64,000 nucleotides of DNA, taken from the NCBI GenBank assembly GCA_002696035.1, contig NZQV01000018.1, forward strand, positions 124,001 through 188,000, written 5' to 3'. The notes under the pieces are model-generated. The model was not told the DNA's origin and ran no database searches. It saw only the letters and a list, made by a program, of their open reading frames with translations. This document shows positions 25,589 to 35,273 of the stretch, in pieces; the first letter of the stretch is position 1; each line of letters starts with the position of its first letter. The DNA is from Balneola sp. Lineage in GTDB: Bacteria; Bacteroidota; Rhodothermia; Balneolales; Balneolaceae. The position numbers and the translations under genes are program-made.

Positions 25589-26365
25589 ATGGACCTTAAA
25601 CTCACCAACCAACGATTTGTAGTATGCGGAGCTTCCAGCGGTTTTGGGGAAGCCATTGCCCGACAGCTTTTGCAGGAAGGCGCACACGTAGTTTTAATTG
25701 CTCGCCGGGGAGAACTACTTCGGGAAAAATTCGATCATTTTAAAGAGCAAACCGAGATTATTGAAGGCAGCCTGATCTATGGCGAAACACTGGACAAGAT
25801 CGAACAATCGGTTCAAGCCAAAGAAACGCATGGAATTGTATTTAATGCAGGAGGACCTCCCACCGGAACGCCGCTCGAAACCAACATGGACGACTGGGAT
25901 TCCTCCTGGAAATTAGTGATGCGGTGGAAAATAGATCTGGCCCTACGACTGGCTCCCTACTTCAAAGAAAAAGAATATGGGCGAATGATCTTTGTGGAAA
26001 GTCAGTCGGTGAAGCAGCCTTTGCCTTCTCTTTCACTCAGCAACAGTTTTCGTGCCGGAGTGGTTGGGTTTGCGAAGTCGCTGGCATTGGAAATTGCCAA
26101 ATCGGGAGTTACTGTGAATGTTCTGGCTCCTGGTTCACACGAAACACCGGCCATTGAACGAGTGATCGAAAAGAATAAAGCTTCCCTGAATATCAGTTTT
26201 GAGGAAGCCAAGGAAAAGATGGAAGAGAATATTCCGGTAGGCCGAATGGGAAAAGCTGAGGAATTTGCGTCACTTGCAGCCTGGTTACTTTCACCGCATG
26301 CAGGTTATGTAACAGGGCAAACCATCAGTCACGATGGCGGTAGCATCAAAGGATTGTTTGGATAA
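25589..26365 (+). CDS. SDR-family oxidoreductase with an atypical active site
   Basis: A 258-residue short-chain dehydrogenase/reductase fold: the NAD(P)-binding CGASSGFGEAIAR is near residue 13, NAGGPP near 86, and a PGSHETPA-type loop follows. A Gly-rich C-terminus (GQTISHDGGS) completes it. The catalytic YxxxK is missing: the aligned positions read S151-N-S-F-R155 (SLSNSFRAGVVGFAKSLA). This LSNxxRAGxxG variant occurs in many FabG-like proteins of uncertain activity. Its substrate is unknown. Confidence 0.88.
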   Translation: MDLKLTNQRFVVCGASSGFGEAIARQLLQEGAHVVLIARRGELLREKFDHFKEQTEIIEGSLIYGETLDKIEQSVQAKETHGIVFNAGGPPTGTPLETNMDDWDSSWKLVMRWKIDLALRLAPYFKEKEYGRMIFVESQSVKQPLPSLSLSNSFRAGVVGFAKSLALEIAKSGVTVNVLAPGSHETPAIERVIEKNKASLNISFEEAKEKMEENIPVGRMGKAEEFASLAAWLLSPHAGYVTGQTISHDGGSIKGLFG

Positions 26366-26367
26366 AA

Positions 26368-26396
26368 AAAAGAGAGAGCGTCAAACTCCCTCTTTT
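26368..26396. terminator. weak bidirectional terminator between SDR and carbonic anhydrase genes
   Basis: AAAGAGAGAG (26369-26378) pairs imperfectly with CTCCCTCTTT (26386-26395); A and T runs flank it, so it could end both convergent genes. Confidence 0.5.
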
Positions 26397-26419
26397 GCTT
26401 AGCTACTTTAACTTCAAAA

Positions 26420-27154
26420 TCACTCTATAAAGGTGACTTTTCCGGTATCCAGGTCATAAAATGCTCCGGCGATAACCACATCACCATTGCGCTCCAATTC
26501 CGCAATGATGGGGCTGTTCTCGCGCATTACAGAAATGGTGTTGCGAACATTATTATTCACCACTTCAGTTACATACTCATTGTTGGCTGTTGAGCGGTCG
26601 CCCTGATAGCTGGCCGTCATCTCAATAGCCGGCTCGATCTTATCCAGCATGGCCGTGATATTGCCCATTTCCACACCATCAATAGCAGCTTTTACAGCTC
26701 CACAGGCTTCGTGGCCCATTATAACTACAACTTTTGAACCGGCCACAGCAGTAGCAAATTCTGAACTGCCTAGGATATCTTCATTCACGAAATTACCGGC
26801 CACCCGTGCAACAAAAATGTCTCCGACTCCTTTGTCGAACACTTTTTCAACGGGTACACGGCTGTCTACACAAGAGATTACAATAGCCTCCGGATATTGT
26901 CCTTTAGCAGTTGCTTTTACCTGAGCTTGATAGTCGCGGGGAGTCAAAGCGTTATTAGCATACCGCTCGTTTCCTTCCTTCATTCCTTGAATGATCTGTT
27001 CAGGAGTTAGCTTATCCTGATCGTTGTCTGTGATCACATTTGATGTGAGAGTCGCTGTTGCCACTTGCATGTTTTGGTCATAGCTCTTTTCTGTGCAGGC
27101 GGTGATTAACAATCCGGTTACAAATAGAGAAAAAATAATTTTAAATGATCTCAT
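26420..27154 (-). CDS. beta-class carbonic anhydrase, predicted lipoprotein
   Basis: A 244-residue zinc enzyme hydrating CO2 to bicarbonate. Zinc and active-site residues are present: C95, D97, R99 (CVDSR), H148 and C151 (GHEACGAV). The N-terminus looks like a lipoprotein signal (LLITAC, Cys20) followed by a ~30-residue linker, so the enzyme is probably exported and anchored rather than cytoplasmic. The fold ends at GAFYDLDTGKVTFIE, as usual for the family. It converges with the SDR gene, with no clear operon partners. Confidence 0.92.
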   Translation of the reverse strand: MRSFKIIFSLFVTGLLITACTEKSYDQNMQVATATLTSNVITDNDQDKLTPEQIIQGMKEGNERYANNALTPRDYQAQVKATAKGQYPEAIVISCVDSRVPVEKVFDKGVGDIFVARVAGNFVNEDILGSSEFATAVAGSKVVVIMGHEACGAVKAAIDGVEMGNITAMLDKIEPAIEMTASYQGDRSTANNEYVTEVVNNNVRNTISVMRENSPIIAELERNGDVVIAGAFYDLDTGKVTFIE

Positions 27155-27324
27155 TGGTTTACATGATCTAAGATTAATATGGATGTAATGATGTCATCAA
27201 AGGTCATGTGCCCTTACCTTTATTTGTTGAAGAATAGTTTCAGGATATAAATCAGCCCAACTAAGGCGTACTTATTCCATAGAATAATTTCCTATAAATT
27301 GATGACATGAATGTTGAGACGGGC

Positions 27325-27624
27325 TTAGATCATGTCGGGCGGCGGAGTAGCCACTGATGGAACGTACAAGTTCCGGAAGACCATGTAGGTGTTTCTGGCT
27401 TTCTTCAATGGAGAAATAAAAACGGGATCGGCATCCTCATGCTCAATTTCGTCTTCACTGCCATGCTCTTCAATCACGTCGGGCAGAGGCACCGGAGAAG
27501 TATCAGCCACAGTTTGCACTGGAGATGGCGGAATCAACCAGCCAAATTCGTGCATTATAGTGAAGCTGAAGAACAATAAAATCGCTCCCACAACACCGGC
27601 AATATTTTTACGTGAATTTTTCAT
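27325..27624 (-). CDS. hypothetical membrane-anchored protein
   Basis: A 99-residue protein with one N-terminal TM helix (residues 8-27, IAGVVGAILLFFSF) and an extracytoplasmic acidic/proline-rich tail. It resembles no family I can name. Divergent from the TonB receptor gene and downstream of nothing obvious. Coding status is supported only by length, start codon and a plausible membrane topology. Confidence 0.45.
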   Translation of the reverse strand: MKNSRKNIAGVVGAILLFFSFTIMHEFGWLIPPSPVQTVADTSPVPLPDVIEEHGSEDEIEHEDADPVFISPLKKARNTYMVFRNLYVPSVATPPPDMI

Positions 27625-27775
27625 GGATAATTTATTTGCCGAGATAACTGAACTTTAAGTTAGGGAGTTCCAATTTTTTTGAAATCTTTTTCACCATATA
27701 ACCCTTTGCCTTGGAACGCCTTTCCAATATAAATCTGTTGTTCACATCTGAATAAACAAAATTAAAACTTAACTG

Positions 27776-30151
27776 TTGGCCATGAAGCTTAATCGGCTAT
27801 TCATCATTTTCATTATTTTAGGATTCCAGACCTCCATTTTTGCACAAACTACAGGAACAATAACGGGCACTGTTACCGATGCTAAAACCGGGGAGCCGCT
27901 CATCGGAGCTACGGTAATTTTGGAGGGAACTCAACTGGGAGATGCTACCAACACCGAAGGCCGCTATACCATCAACAACATTCCCACAAAAACATACAAT
28001 GTGAAAGCTTCATTTGTGGGATTTGTGGAGCAAACCAAATTCAACGTAGTCGTTCGCTCGGAGGGGAATATTGACCTTAATTTTGAGCTTCAGGAACAGG
28101 TGAGTGAACTGGATGAGATCAACATCACCCCAAACCCTTTTGCCAAAGAAGAGGTCACCCCGCTTTCGATTCAGAAATTCAGGCAGGAAGAAATTGCTGC
28201 CTATCCCGGCGGTAATAACGATATTGCCAAGGTAGTGCAATCGCTGCCCGGAGTTTCAGGCTCGGTAGGTGGATTTCGGAATGATGTGATCATCCGCGGA
28301 GGCGCTCCAAACGAGAATGTGTATTATCTGGATGGCATTCCCATTCCCAATATCAATCATTTCTCAACACAGGGCAGCGCGGGCGGTCCTGTGGGATTGC
28401 TGAATGTATCATTCTTTGAAGGCGTGTCACTGACGGCCAGTTCTTTTGATGCCGAATATGAGAATGTGCTTTCCGGCGTCCTTCAATTCAATCAGCGAAA
28501 TGGAAATGATCGGGAGTTTGCCGGAAATTTGCGTGTTAGCTCCAGCGAGGCAGCCCTGACCGTGGAAGGCCCGCTTTTTAAGGGTAATGATTCTGAAGCC
28601 AACACAACCTACATCGCCTCTGTACGGAGGTCCTATTTACAGCTGTTGTTCCAGGTCATCGGCTTACCCTTTCTGCCGGATTACTGGGATTATCAGTACA
28701 AAGTAAATCACCGCATCGATGATAAGAACCGGATATATATTACAGGCGTTGGCTCCATTGATGATCTTGCCATCAACAATATAGAGGAATTCGATCCTGA
28801 ACAGGAAGCTATCCAAAATCAGATCCCGGTTATACGCCAAAACAGCAACACCGTGGGTATCGGGTGGCGGCGACAGTTTGACGATAACTCCGGATTTATG
28901 GAAACCGTACTCAGCAACAATACCCTAGGTAATTTCTTTTATCGGTATGAGGATAATGTGAATGAAACCGGACTTTATCTGAAGAATGAATCCCGGGAAA
29001 CAGAAACGCATCTTCGGTACCAAGCCACTAAGTTTGTGGATAACTGGACGCTTTCAGGTGGGTTGAATGTCATCAACGCTGATTACAATAATACGACCGA
29101 AGATCTCATCAATGATCTGAATTTTGAGACCAGCCTGAATTTCTTCCGTTACGGGATCTTTGCACAGAGCTCCGCCAATTTCTATAACAACCGGCTGGGC
29201 CTTTCCTTTGGACTAAGAGCCGACGGCAACACCTTTACCGAATCAGGTAACGAGATCTACCGCACAGTGAGTCCCCGGTTCTCCATTTCCTACAAACTCA
29301 CTGAGAACGAAAAGTGGACTGCAAATGCATCGGTGGGCCGGTACTTCAAGATCCTCCCCTACACCACCCTTGGGTTTCAAACAAATTCCGGGAATTTTCC
29401 CAATACCACCTCCGCTTACATTCAAAGCGATCACCTTGTAGCAGGAATTGAATATTTACTGAATGAGCGTGCGCGGATATCAGCCGAAGGCTTTTTGAAG
29501 CTTTACGATAACTACCCAATTTCCACTACAGACAGTGTTTCACTGGCTAACAAAGGAGGCGATTTTGAGGTTTTTGGGAGTGAGGAAATAACTAGTGAAG
29601 GAGAAGGACGTACCTATGGAGTGGAGTTGCTTTACCAGCAAAAATTCACCGGTAAGTTCTACGGCGTTGCCGCTTTCACTTTCTACAAAAGTGAATTCAC
29701 CAACCTGTTTAGCAACGATTATAAACCGGCTGTTTGGGATAACGGCGTGTTGATATCTCTGTTAGGAGGCTACAAATTTGGCAATAACTGGGAAGTTAGC
29801 TCTCGGTATCGTTTTCTTGGGAAAGCACCCTACCCACCGGTTGACCAGCAGCAAACTCTGGAAAACTATCCCGCAGTATTTCGGGATTATGAAGAGCTAG
29901 GCTCCGTTCGGCTTGATCCGCTTAGTCAACTTGATGTCCGCATCGACAAAAAATTCAATTTTGAAAACCTGAGCCTGGATGTATATCTGGAAGTGCAAAA
30001 TGTACTCGCTCAGCCAAGTCCTTCTGAACCCCGCTATGGGTTAGACCGGAATGAAAGTGGGGAGATCATCAGACCAAGAGAATTGGTTCGCGTGAGCGCC
30101 ACTGAAAGTGGTGAAGTGTTGCCATCAATAGGACTTGTGCTGAATTTTTAG
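27776..30151 (+). CDS. TonB-dependent receptor with N-terminal carboxypeptidase-regulatory domain
   Basis: A 791-residue outer-membrane receptor. Order: signal peptide (cleavage near SIFAQ), a CarboxypepD_reg-like domain (residues ~28-110, GTVTDAKTGEPLIGATVILEGTQLGD), a plug domain (~120-230, with FRNDVIIRGGAPNENVYYLDGIPIPN) and a 22-strand barrel ending in GLVLNF. It imports a large substrate using TonB energy. There is no SusD-like partner next to it and the ligand is unknown. Monocistronic; convergent with the ybbR gene 16 nt downstream. Confidence 0.93.
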   Translation: MAMKLNRLFIIFIILGFQTSIFAQTTGTITGTVTDAKTGEPLIGATVILEGTQLGDATNTEGRYTINNIPTKTYNVKASFVGFVEQTKFNVVVRSEGNIDLNFELQEQVSELDEINITPNPFAKEEVTPLSIQKFRQEEIAAYPGGNNDIAKVVQSLPGVSGSVGGFRNDVIIRGGAPNENVYYLDGIPIPNINHFSTQGSAGGPVGLLNVSFFEGVSLTASSFDAEYENVLSGVLQFNQRNGNDREFAGNLRVSSSEAALTVEGPLFKGNDSEANTTYIASVRRSYLQLLFQVIGLPFLPDYWDYQYKVNHRIDDKNRIYITGVGSIDDLAINNIEEFDPEQEAIQNQIPVIRQNSNTVGIGWRRQFDDNSGFMETVLSNNTLGNFFYRYEDNVNETGLYLKNESRETETHLRYQATKFVDNWTLSGGLNVINADYNNTTEDLINDLNFETSLNFFRYGIFAQSSANFYNNRLGLSFGLRADGNTFTESGNEIYRTVSPRFSISYKLTENEKWTANASVGRYFKILPYTTLGFQTNSGNFPNTTSAYIQSDHLVAGIEYLLNERARISAEGFLKLYDNYPISTTDSVSLANKGGDFEVFGSEEITSEGEGRTYGVELLYQQKFTGKFYGVAAFTFYKSEFTNLFSNDYKPAVWDNGVLISLLGGYKFGNNWEVSSRYRFLGKAPYPPVDQQQTLENYPAVFRDYEELGSVRLDPLSQLDVRIDKKFNFENLSLDVYLEVQNVLAQPSPSEPRYGLDRNESGEIIRPRELVRVSATESGEVLPSIGLVLNF

Positions 30152-30167
30152 GCAGCGTGTTAAATGG

Positions 30168-31178
30168 CTAATTCAGTACCGTAAAATATGCAACGGCTTT
30201 GGGCTGAAAACTTCGGAGCCGAATTTCATATTCGTTCTCAGTTAGTTCAATATCGGGTGTAACAAACCCTGTTTCGTCTTCCACGATCTTGGAATAGGGA
30301 ACGTAAACATCATAAGGCTGGGTCTTCATTACATCGGAATATTGCTCAATAGGCACATCAAACTTGATGGTTACCGAAGAAGGATTGTAGTTCACATTTT
30401 GCCCCCTCGGCAAGCCCCGTGTTCGGATGTAAACCGTTGTCTCGCCTTCAGTAAATTCTGAGACATCGGCACGGAATGTGATCTCCTGTTCCGACAACTC
30501 GATCACTCCTTCAGATCCTTTCAGGGCAAGCGTAGTTCGAATGTCATCTCTTATTCCCGTCATATGAAGCGTATCCCTTACCTCCCACTGACTGATCTCC
30601 GCTACCTTGGATTCTGCGCCTGTAACCGTAATGCTATCGGGAGAATAGGAAGGCTCTCCTACCAATCCATACCGGGTTTGAAACTGAAGATCCGTGTTGA
30701 TCTTGACCGGCACTTTTTTGGATACCTTGGGCTCCATATTTACTGAAAGAATGAGTGGCTGTACTTTGGCGATATCCACTTCCTGCAAATAACTTAAGCG
30801 TTGCCGAACCTGATCAAATAAATTGATCTCACTCTCTTCAATATTGATCACAACCGAGGGAGGATCATTATATAAATTCAGAAGCTGCCAGCCGTCTCCT
30901 GAAATACTTACTTGCACAAATTCCGGGAGATCTTCGGTGAGCGCCATATCTTCCGGGATATTTCCTGCCTCAACAGGAACATTGAGTGTGAGGCTGAAGC
31001 TTCCACTCAAATTCACAATAAACCAGAGTGAGACCGCCATAATATAAGCACCAATAAATACAACGATCTTCTCACGCCTTAGGAAGCGTGCTTCTTCCTC
31101 ATTGGCACCGGGCTTGGTTCCGGGCTTGATCAAATTCTTTAAGCGATTAATAAGTTGGTTTTCGGAGATCTCTGGCAT
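30168..31178 (-). CDS. YbbR-domain protein (CdaR-like)
   Basis: A 336-residue protein with a single N-terminal TM helix (residues ~33-52, VVFIGAYIMAVSLWFIV) and several YbbR beta domains, each with patterns such as PVEAGNIPEDMAL and PVKINTDLQFQ. In Firmicutes, CdaR regulates the diadenylate cyclase CdaA; no cyclase gene is beside this one, so its role is open. Last gene of the recF-dciA-ybbR operon, 34 nt after dciA. Confidence 0.85.
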   Translation of the reverse strand: MPEISENQLINRLKNLIKPGTKPGANEEEARFLRREKIVVFIGAYIMAVSLWFIVNLSGSFSLTLNVPVEAGNIPEDMALTEDLPEFVQVSISGDGWQLLNLYNDPPSVVINIEESEINLFDQVRQRLSYLQEVDIAKVQPLILSVNMEPKVSKKVPVKINTDLQFQTRYGLVGEPSYSPDSITVTGAESKVAEISQWEVRDTLHMTGIRDDIRTTLALKGSEGVIELSEQEITFRADVSEFTEGETTVYIRTRGLPRGQNVNYNPSSVTIKFDVPIEQYSDVMKTQPYDVYVPYSKIVEDETGFVTPDIELTENEYEIRLRSFQPKAVAYFTVLN

Positions 31179-31212
31179 AGCCGAATATAGATGCAGGATT
31201 CAGGTTTATCAA

Positions 31213-31506
31213 CTAACTGCGAACAATGATATCAGAAACAACATCACCTTTAACTTTTGAATTCAAACGTTTGGCGATACTGAACCGGTTTGCGTGAATT
31301 TCAGCCCGCCATGAGGGATGCTTAACTTTTATGGCAAGTTTAGTTCCTTCAAAGTGAAGATCTTCAACTTCTGAGGCCATCCGCTCTCCCACTACTTCTG
31401 CAAAGGCAGACAATATCATTCCCTGCTTCAGCTTTCGTTTTTGGGGAAATTTCTCAATGAATTCTTCCAGCACTGAGCTCAGTGATTTAGGGGTATCGAA
31501 TCTCAT
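31213..31506 (-). CDS. DUF721 family protein, DciA-like helicase-associated factor
   Basis: A 97-residue protein of the DUF721/DciA type: VLEEFIEKFPQKRKLKQGMILSAFAEVVGERMASEV, then HPSWRAEIHANRFSIAKRLN. DciA is the ancestral helicase operator that helps load DnaB at origins in bacteria lacking DnaC/DnaI. It overlaps recF by 4 nt (ATGA-type overlap), consistent with translational coupling and a role in DNA replication or repair. Confidence 0.85.
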   Translation of the reverse strand: MRFDTPKSLSSVLEEFIEKFPQKRKLKQGMILSAFAEVVGERMASEVEDLHFEGTKLAIKVKHPSWRAEIHANRFSIAKRLNSKVKGDVVSDIIVRS

Positions 31507-32636
31507 TTTTTCACCTCGGTTACTTCTCCTTGTTCTACCCGGTAGATACGATTATTTGTTCTATCAAATTCAACATAATCCTCAAAAGGAACCGGATTGG
31601 CGGAAGTTATAAATATTTGACCTTTGTGTTGTTGAAGAGCTTCCAGTAAAATTTCAGTTTTATGAGGATCCAGATCACCAAATACATCATCGAGCATCAG
31701 TATTGGCAGGTCATCCAGTTCATCGGAATAATAATGTAACTGTGCCATTTTCAAAGAAAGTGCAAACAGCCTGTGCTGACCCTGTGAGCCATACTTGCGC
31801 AGTTCAAAATCATCCAGATAAAAAACGATCTCATCCCGATGCGGGCCCACCGTTGTCACTTCCCGGTCTATTTCTTTTTCCTGTACTTTTTCAAGTTCTG
31901 CGTAATATTTATTCTCGATCTCTTTTGCATCTGCAGAGGGTTCGCAAAAAGTTTGATATGTCAGATTGGTGGTCAGGTCCATCCCCGATATCATGGCATA
32001 ATCTTTTTCCAGATATGCTTTCAGGTTTTCGAGTACTTCATATCGTTTGGCAATGATGCGCGAACCGGCTTCCACCAGCTGCACGTTCCAGGGTTCCAGG
32101 TACGCTTCAAGAACAGATGTTGGCCCTCTAAATTCCTGCAAAAGAGAATTCCGTTGCTTCCGGACTTTACGATACTCGATCAGGTCCCGAAGGTAGGCCG
32201 GTGAAATCTGACTGATAAAGGAGTCGATGAAACTGCGCCTTTCAGTAGGCCCTTCTAGCGTAAGTTTTTTGTCATCCGGAGTGAGCGTAACCACCGGCAC
32301 CATTCCAATCAGGTCCGACAACCGATCGAGCGGAGAGTCATTCACAAAGATCTTCTTTCCATCTCCCCTCGAATACGAACACGATACTTCAAATTCAGAC
32401 CTGATCTGTCCTTCAAAATGCCCTTTCACCATAAAGTAAGTTTCATCCTGATTGACGACATACATGTCGCTGGTAGAAATAAAACTTCGCGACATGCACA
32501 GGTAATGAATGGCATCTATAAGGCTGGTTTTGCCGGAGCCGTTTGGTCCTGTTATCACATTCAGGTGTGGAGCCCATTCAACCTTGGTGCCCAGATGATT
32601 GCGAAAATTAAGAAGTTCGGTATGGGTATTGCGCAT
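31503..32636 (-). CDS. recF: DNA replication and repair protein RecF
   Basis: A 377-residue SMC-like ATPase that, with RecO and RecR, loads RecA at gaps. Walker A GPNGSGKTSL (near residue 30), the signature region KYGSQGQHRL, and Walker B ILMLDDVFGDLD near the C-terminus are all present. Here recF is not beside dnaA/dnaN, which lies about 5 kb away; it begins an operon with dciA and a YbbR protein. An intrinsic terminator stands just upstream (32684-32719). Confidence 0.97.
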   Translation of the reverse strand: MRNTHTELLNFRNHLGTKVEWAPHLNVITGPNGSGKTSLIDAIHYLCMSRSFISTSDMYVVNQDETYFMVKGHFEGQIRSEFEVSCSYSRGDGKKIFVNDSPLDRLSDLIGMVPVVTLTPDDKKLTLEGPTERRSFIDSFISQISPAYLRDLIEYRKVRKQRNSLLQEFRGPTSVLEAYLEPWNVQLVEAGSRIIAKRYEVLENLKAYLEKDYAMISGMDLTTNLTYQTFCEPSADAKEIENKYYAELEKVQEKEIDREVTTVGPHRDEIVFYLDDFELRKYGSQGQHRLFALSLKMAQLHYYSDELDDLPILMLDDVFGDLDPHKTEILLEALQQHKGQIFITSANPVPFEDYVEFDRTNNRIYRVEQGEVTEVKK

Positions 32637-32683
32637 GCATTTATGGTACGCATTCTATGACTTTTAAGCAGATAGTTTTCCCA

Positions 32684-32719
32684 TAAAAAAAGAGCCGGCT
32701 CCCCTATAAAACCGGCTCT
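32684..32719 (-). terminator. Rho-independent terminator upstream of recF
   Basis: AGAGCCGG (32691-32698) and CCGGCTCT (32712-32719) form an 8-bp stem; the A run at 32684-32690 is a T tract on the minus strand. It lies 48 nt before the recF start and is separate from the eno terminator, so it ends a transcript starting in the gap, or acts as an attenuator. Confidence 0.8.
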
Positions 32720-33005
32720 GAAAAGCTACTATGTATAGAGTAAGAGCGATCTCAAGCCAATTCCTTACAAAAAAAATTCAGAAAAGTACTTCCTCCTATA
32801 AAAAACATATTGTTATCAATAACAATAATTGGAAGATTTTTCAGCTCATTTCGAGTATTTCATTGCTCATCAATTAGGTGACAACGCGGAGCGCATATCA
32901 CCAGGCATAGGAGAATGTTCTTGAACTTTAATACCAGCTACATACGCTCTGCGTAGTAGCGAATATGAGCCATTTAAAACGTGAATCACAAAGAGTGAAA
33001 AATGT
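32720..33005 (-). ncRNA. possible small RNA between two intrinsic terminators
   Basis: A ~285-nt segment without an ORF that lies downstream of the eno terminator and ends in its own strong terminator. This is the usual shape of a small-RNA gene. I see no convincing -7 box on the minus strand and no match to a known RNA family, so the call is tentative. A leader of recF ending in an attenuator is the main alternative. Confidence 0.25.
32885..32965. repeat. REP-like palindromic repeat
   Basis: CGCGGAGCGCATA (32885-32897) is nearly complementary to CATACGCTCTGCG (32941-32953). The core CGCTCTGCGTNGNAGCGAATA (32945-32965) recurs at 41723-41743. Confidence 0.5.
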
Positions 33006-33012
33006 ATTCAAT

Positions 33013-33042
33013 AAAAAAAGCCCCTGAATGTTCAGGGGCTTT
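33013..33042 (-). terminator. Rho-independent terminator after eno
   Basis: AAAGCCCCTGAA (33017-33028) and TTCAGGGGCTTT (33031-33042) form a perfect 12-bp stem with a 2-nt loop; minus-strand T tract from the A run at 33013-33019. Confidence 0.9.
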
Positions 33043-33067
33043 CATAAAATTGATATGGACTTTGTTA

Positions 33068-34372
<1,305 letters not shown>

Positions 34373-34512
34373 TTAGTGATTAAGAGTCTTTAAGGTACCA
34401 CGATTTAACATGTACTTAAAGCCATTTCATGTGAAGTTTCGTAACTTTAGTTGAAGATTTGATTAACTAATTGTGAAAATTCACAATATTAAACCCTTAA
34501 AACCTATTCGTC

Positions 34513-35223
34513 TTGCAGCAAGATAAGCAGCACCCCTGGGTCATCCTTTTTGATATTGATGGCACCCTCTTAACCGTAGACAGTAAATACAACCGCAGCC
34601 ACCTTCGCCGAATTCTGGATGAACTTGATATTGATTATCCGGATATGGAAACCGACTCTTTCTCAGGCCGCACCGATCACGACATTTTTACTTCGTTTCT
34701 GGTGAACCATGATTTTGATGAGGAACTGTATCAGCAATTCAAAACCAGGTATCTCCATTACCTGCAAAATGTACTTTTAGCTAAAACCGAACGTGTGCAA
34801 AGGCACGACCATATTGATGAAGCCCTCGAGTACTTTTTTGAGGGAGATTTTATTTGCGGATTGCTTACAGGAAATTACCCTCAGGCTGCGCACATCAAAT
34901 TAAAAGCAGCAGATATTGACCGTGATTTTTCTTTTGGTGCTTTTGGGGAATTTGAAAAGGATAGAAATAAGCTGCCGGGTCTGGCTCTTCAAGAAGTTGA
35001 AAAGCACTTTGAATTCAGCCCTGATCCTTCTCGCTTTCTTATTTTGGGAGATACTCCACGCGACATAAAGTGCGCAAAAAATTCAGGAATGAGATGCGTG
35101 GCAGTAACTACTGGTAAATATGATCGAGAAGAGCTGGAAGAGCATGGCCCGAATCTTGTGATCGACAATCTGGCGCAACCTGAAAAGTGGTTCAACGAGA
35201 TCAACAAGAACGGAAAAGCTTAG
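34513..35223 (+). CDS. HAD-superfamily hydrolase (phosphoglycolate phosphatase-like)
   Basis: A 236-residue protein with HAD motif I LFDIDGTLL, a cap domain, motif II GLLTGN and motif IV ILGDTPRDIKCAKNSGMRCVAV. These enzymes dephosphorylate small phosphometabolites; the substrate cannot be read here. The start is a TTG at 34513, because no in-frame ATG lies before motif I. Transcribed alone, divergent from eno. Confidence 0.85.
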   Translation: MQQDKQHPWVILFDIDGTLLTVDSKYNRSHLRRILDELDIDYPDMETDSFSGRTDHDIFTSFLVNHDFDEELYQQFKTRYLHYLQNVLLAKTERVQRHDHIDEALEYFFEGDFICGLLTGNYPQAAHIKLKAADIDRDFSFGAFGEFEKDRNKLPGLALQEVEKHFEFSPDPSRFLILGDTPRDIKCAKNSGMRCVAVTTGKYDREELEEHGPNLVIDNLAQPEKWFNEINKNGKA

Positions 35224-35273
35224 ATAGATTTTCTAAACCCTGTAACCCACACCAAGTAGCCCGAAACTCATTC

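Larger units (their letters stand above)
32637..33067. other. gene-free gap between eno and recF
   Basis: Both neighbours lie on the minus strand. The gap holds the eno terminator (33013-33042), a REP-like hairpin (32885-32965), and a second minus-strand terminator (32684-32719) that could end a small transcript. No ORF is supported. Confidence 0.6.
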
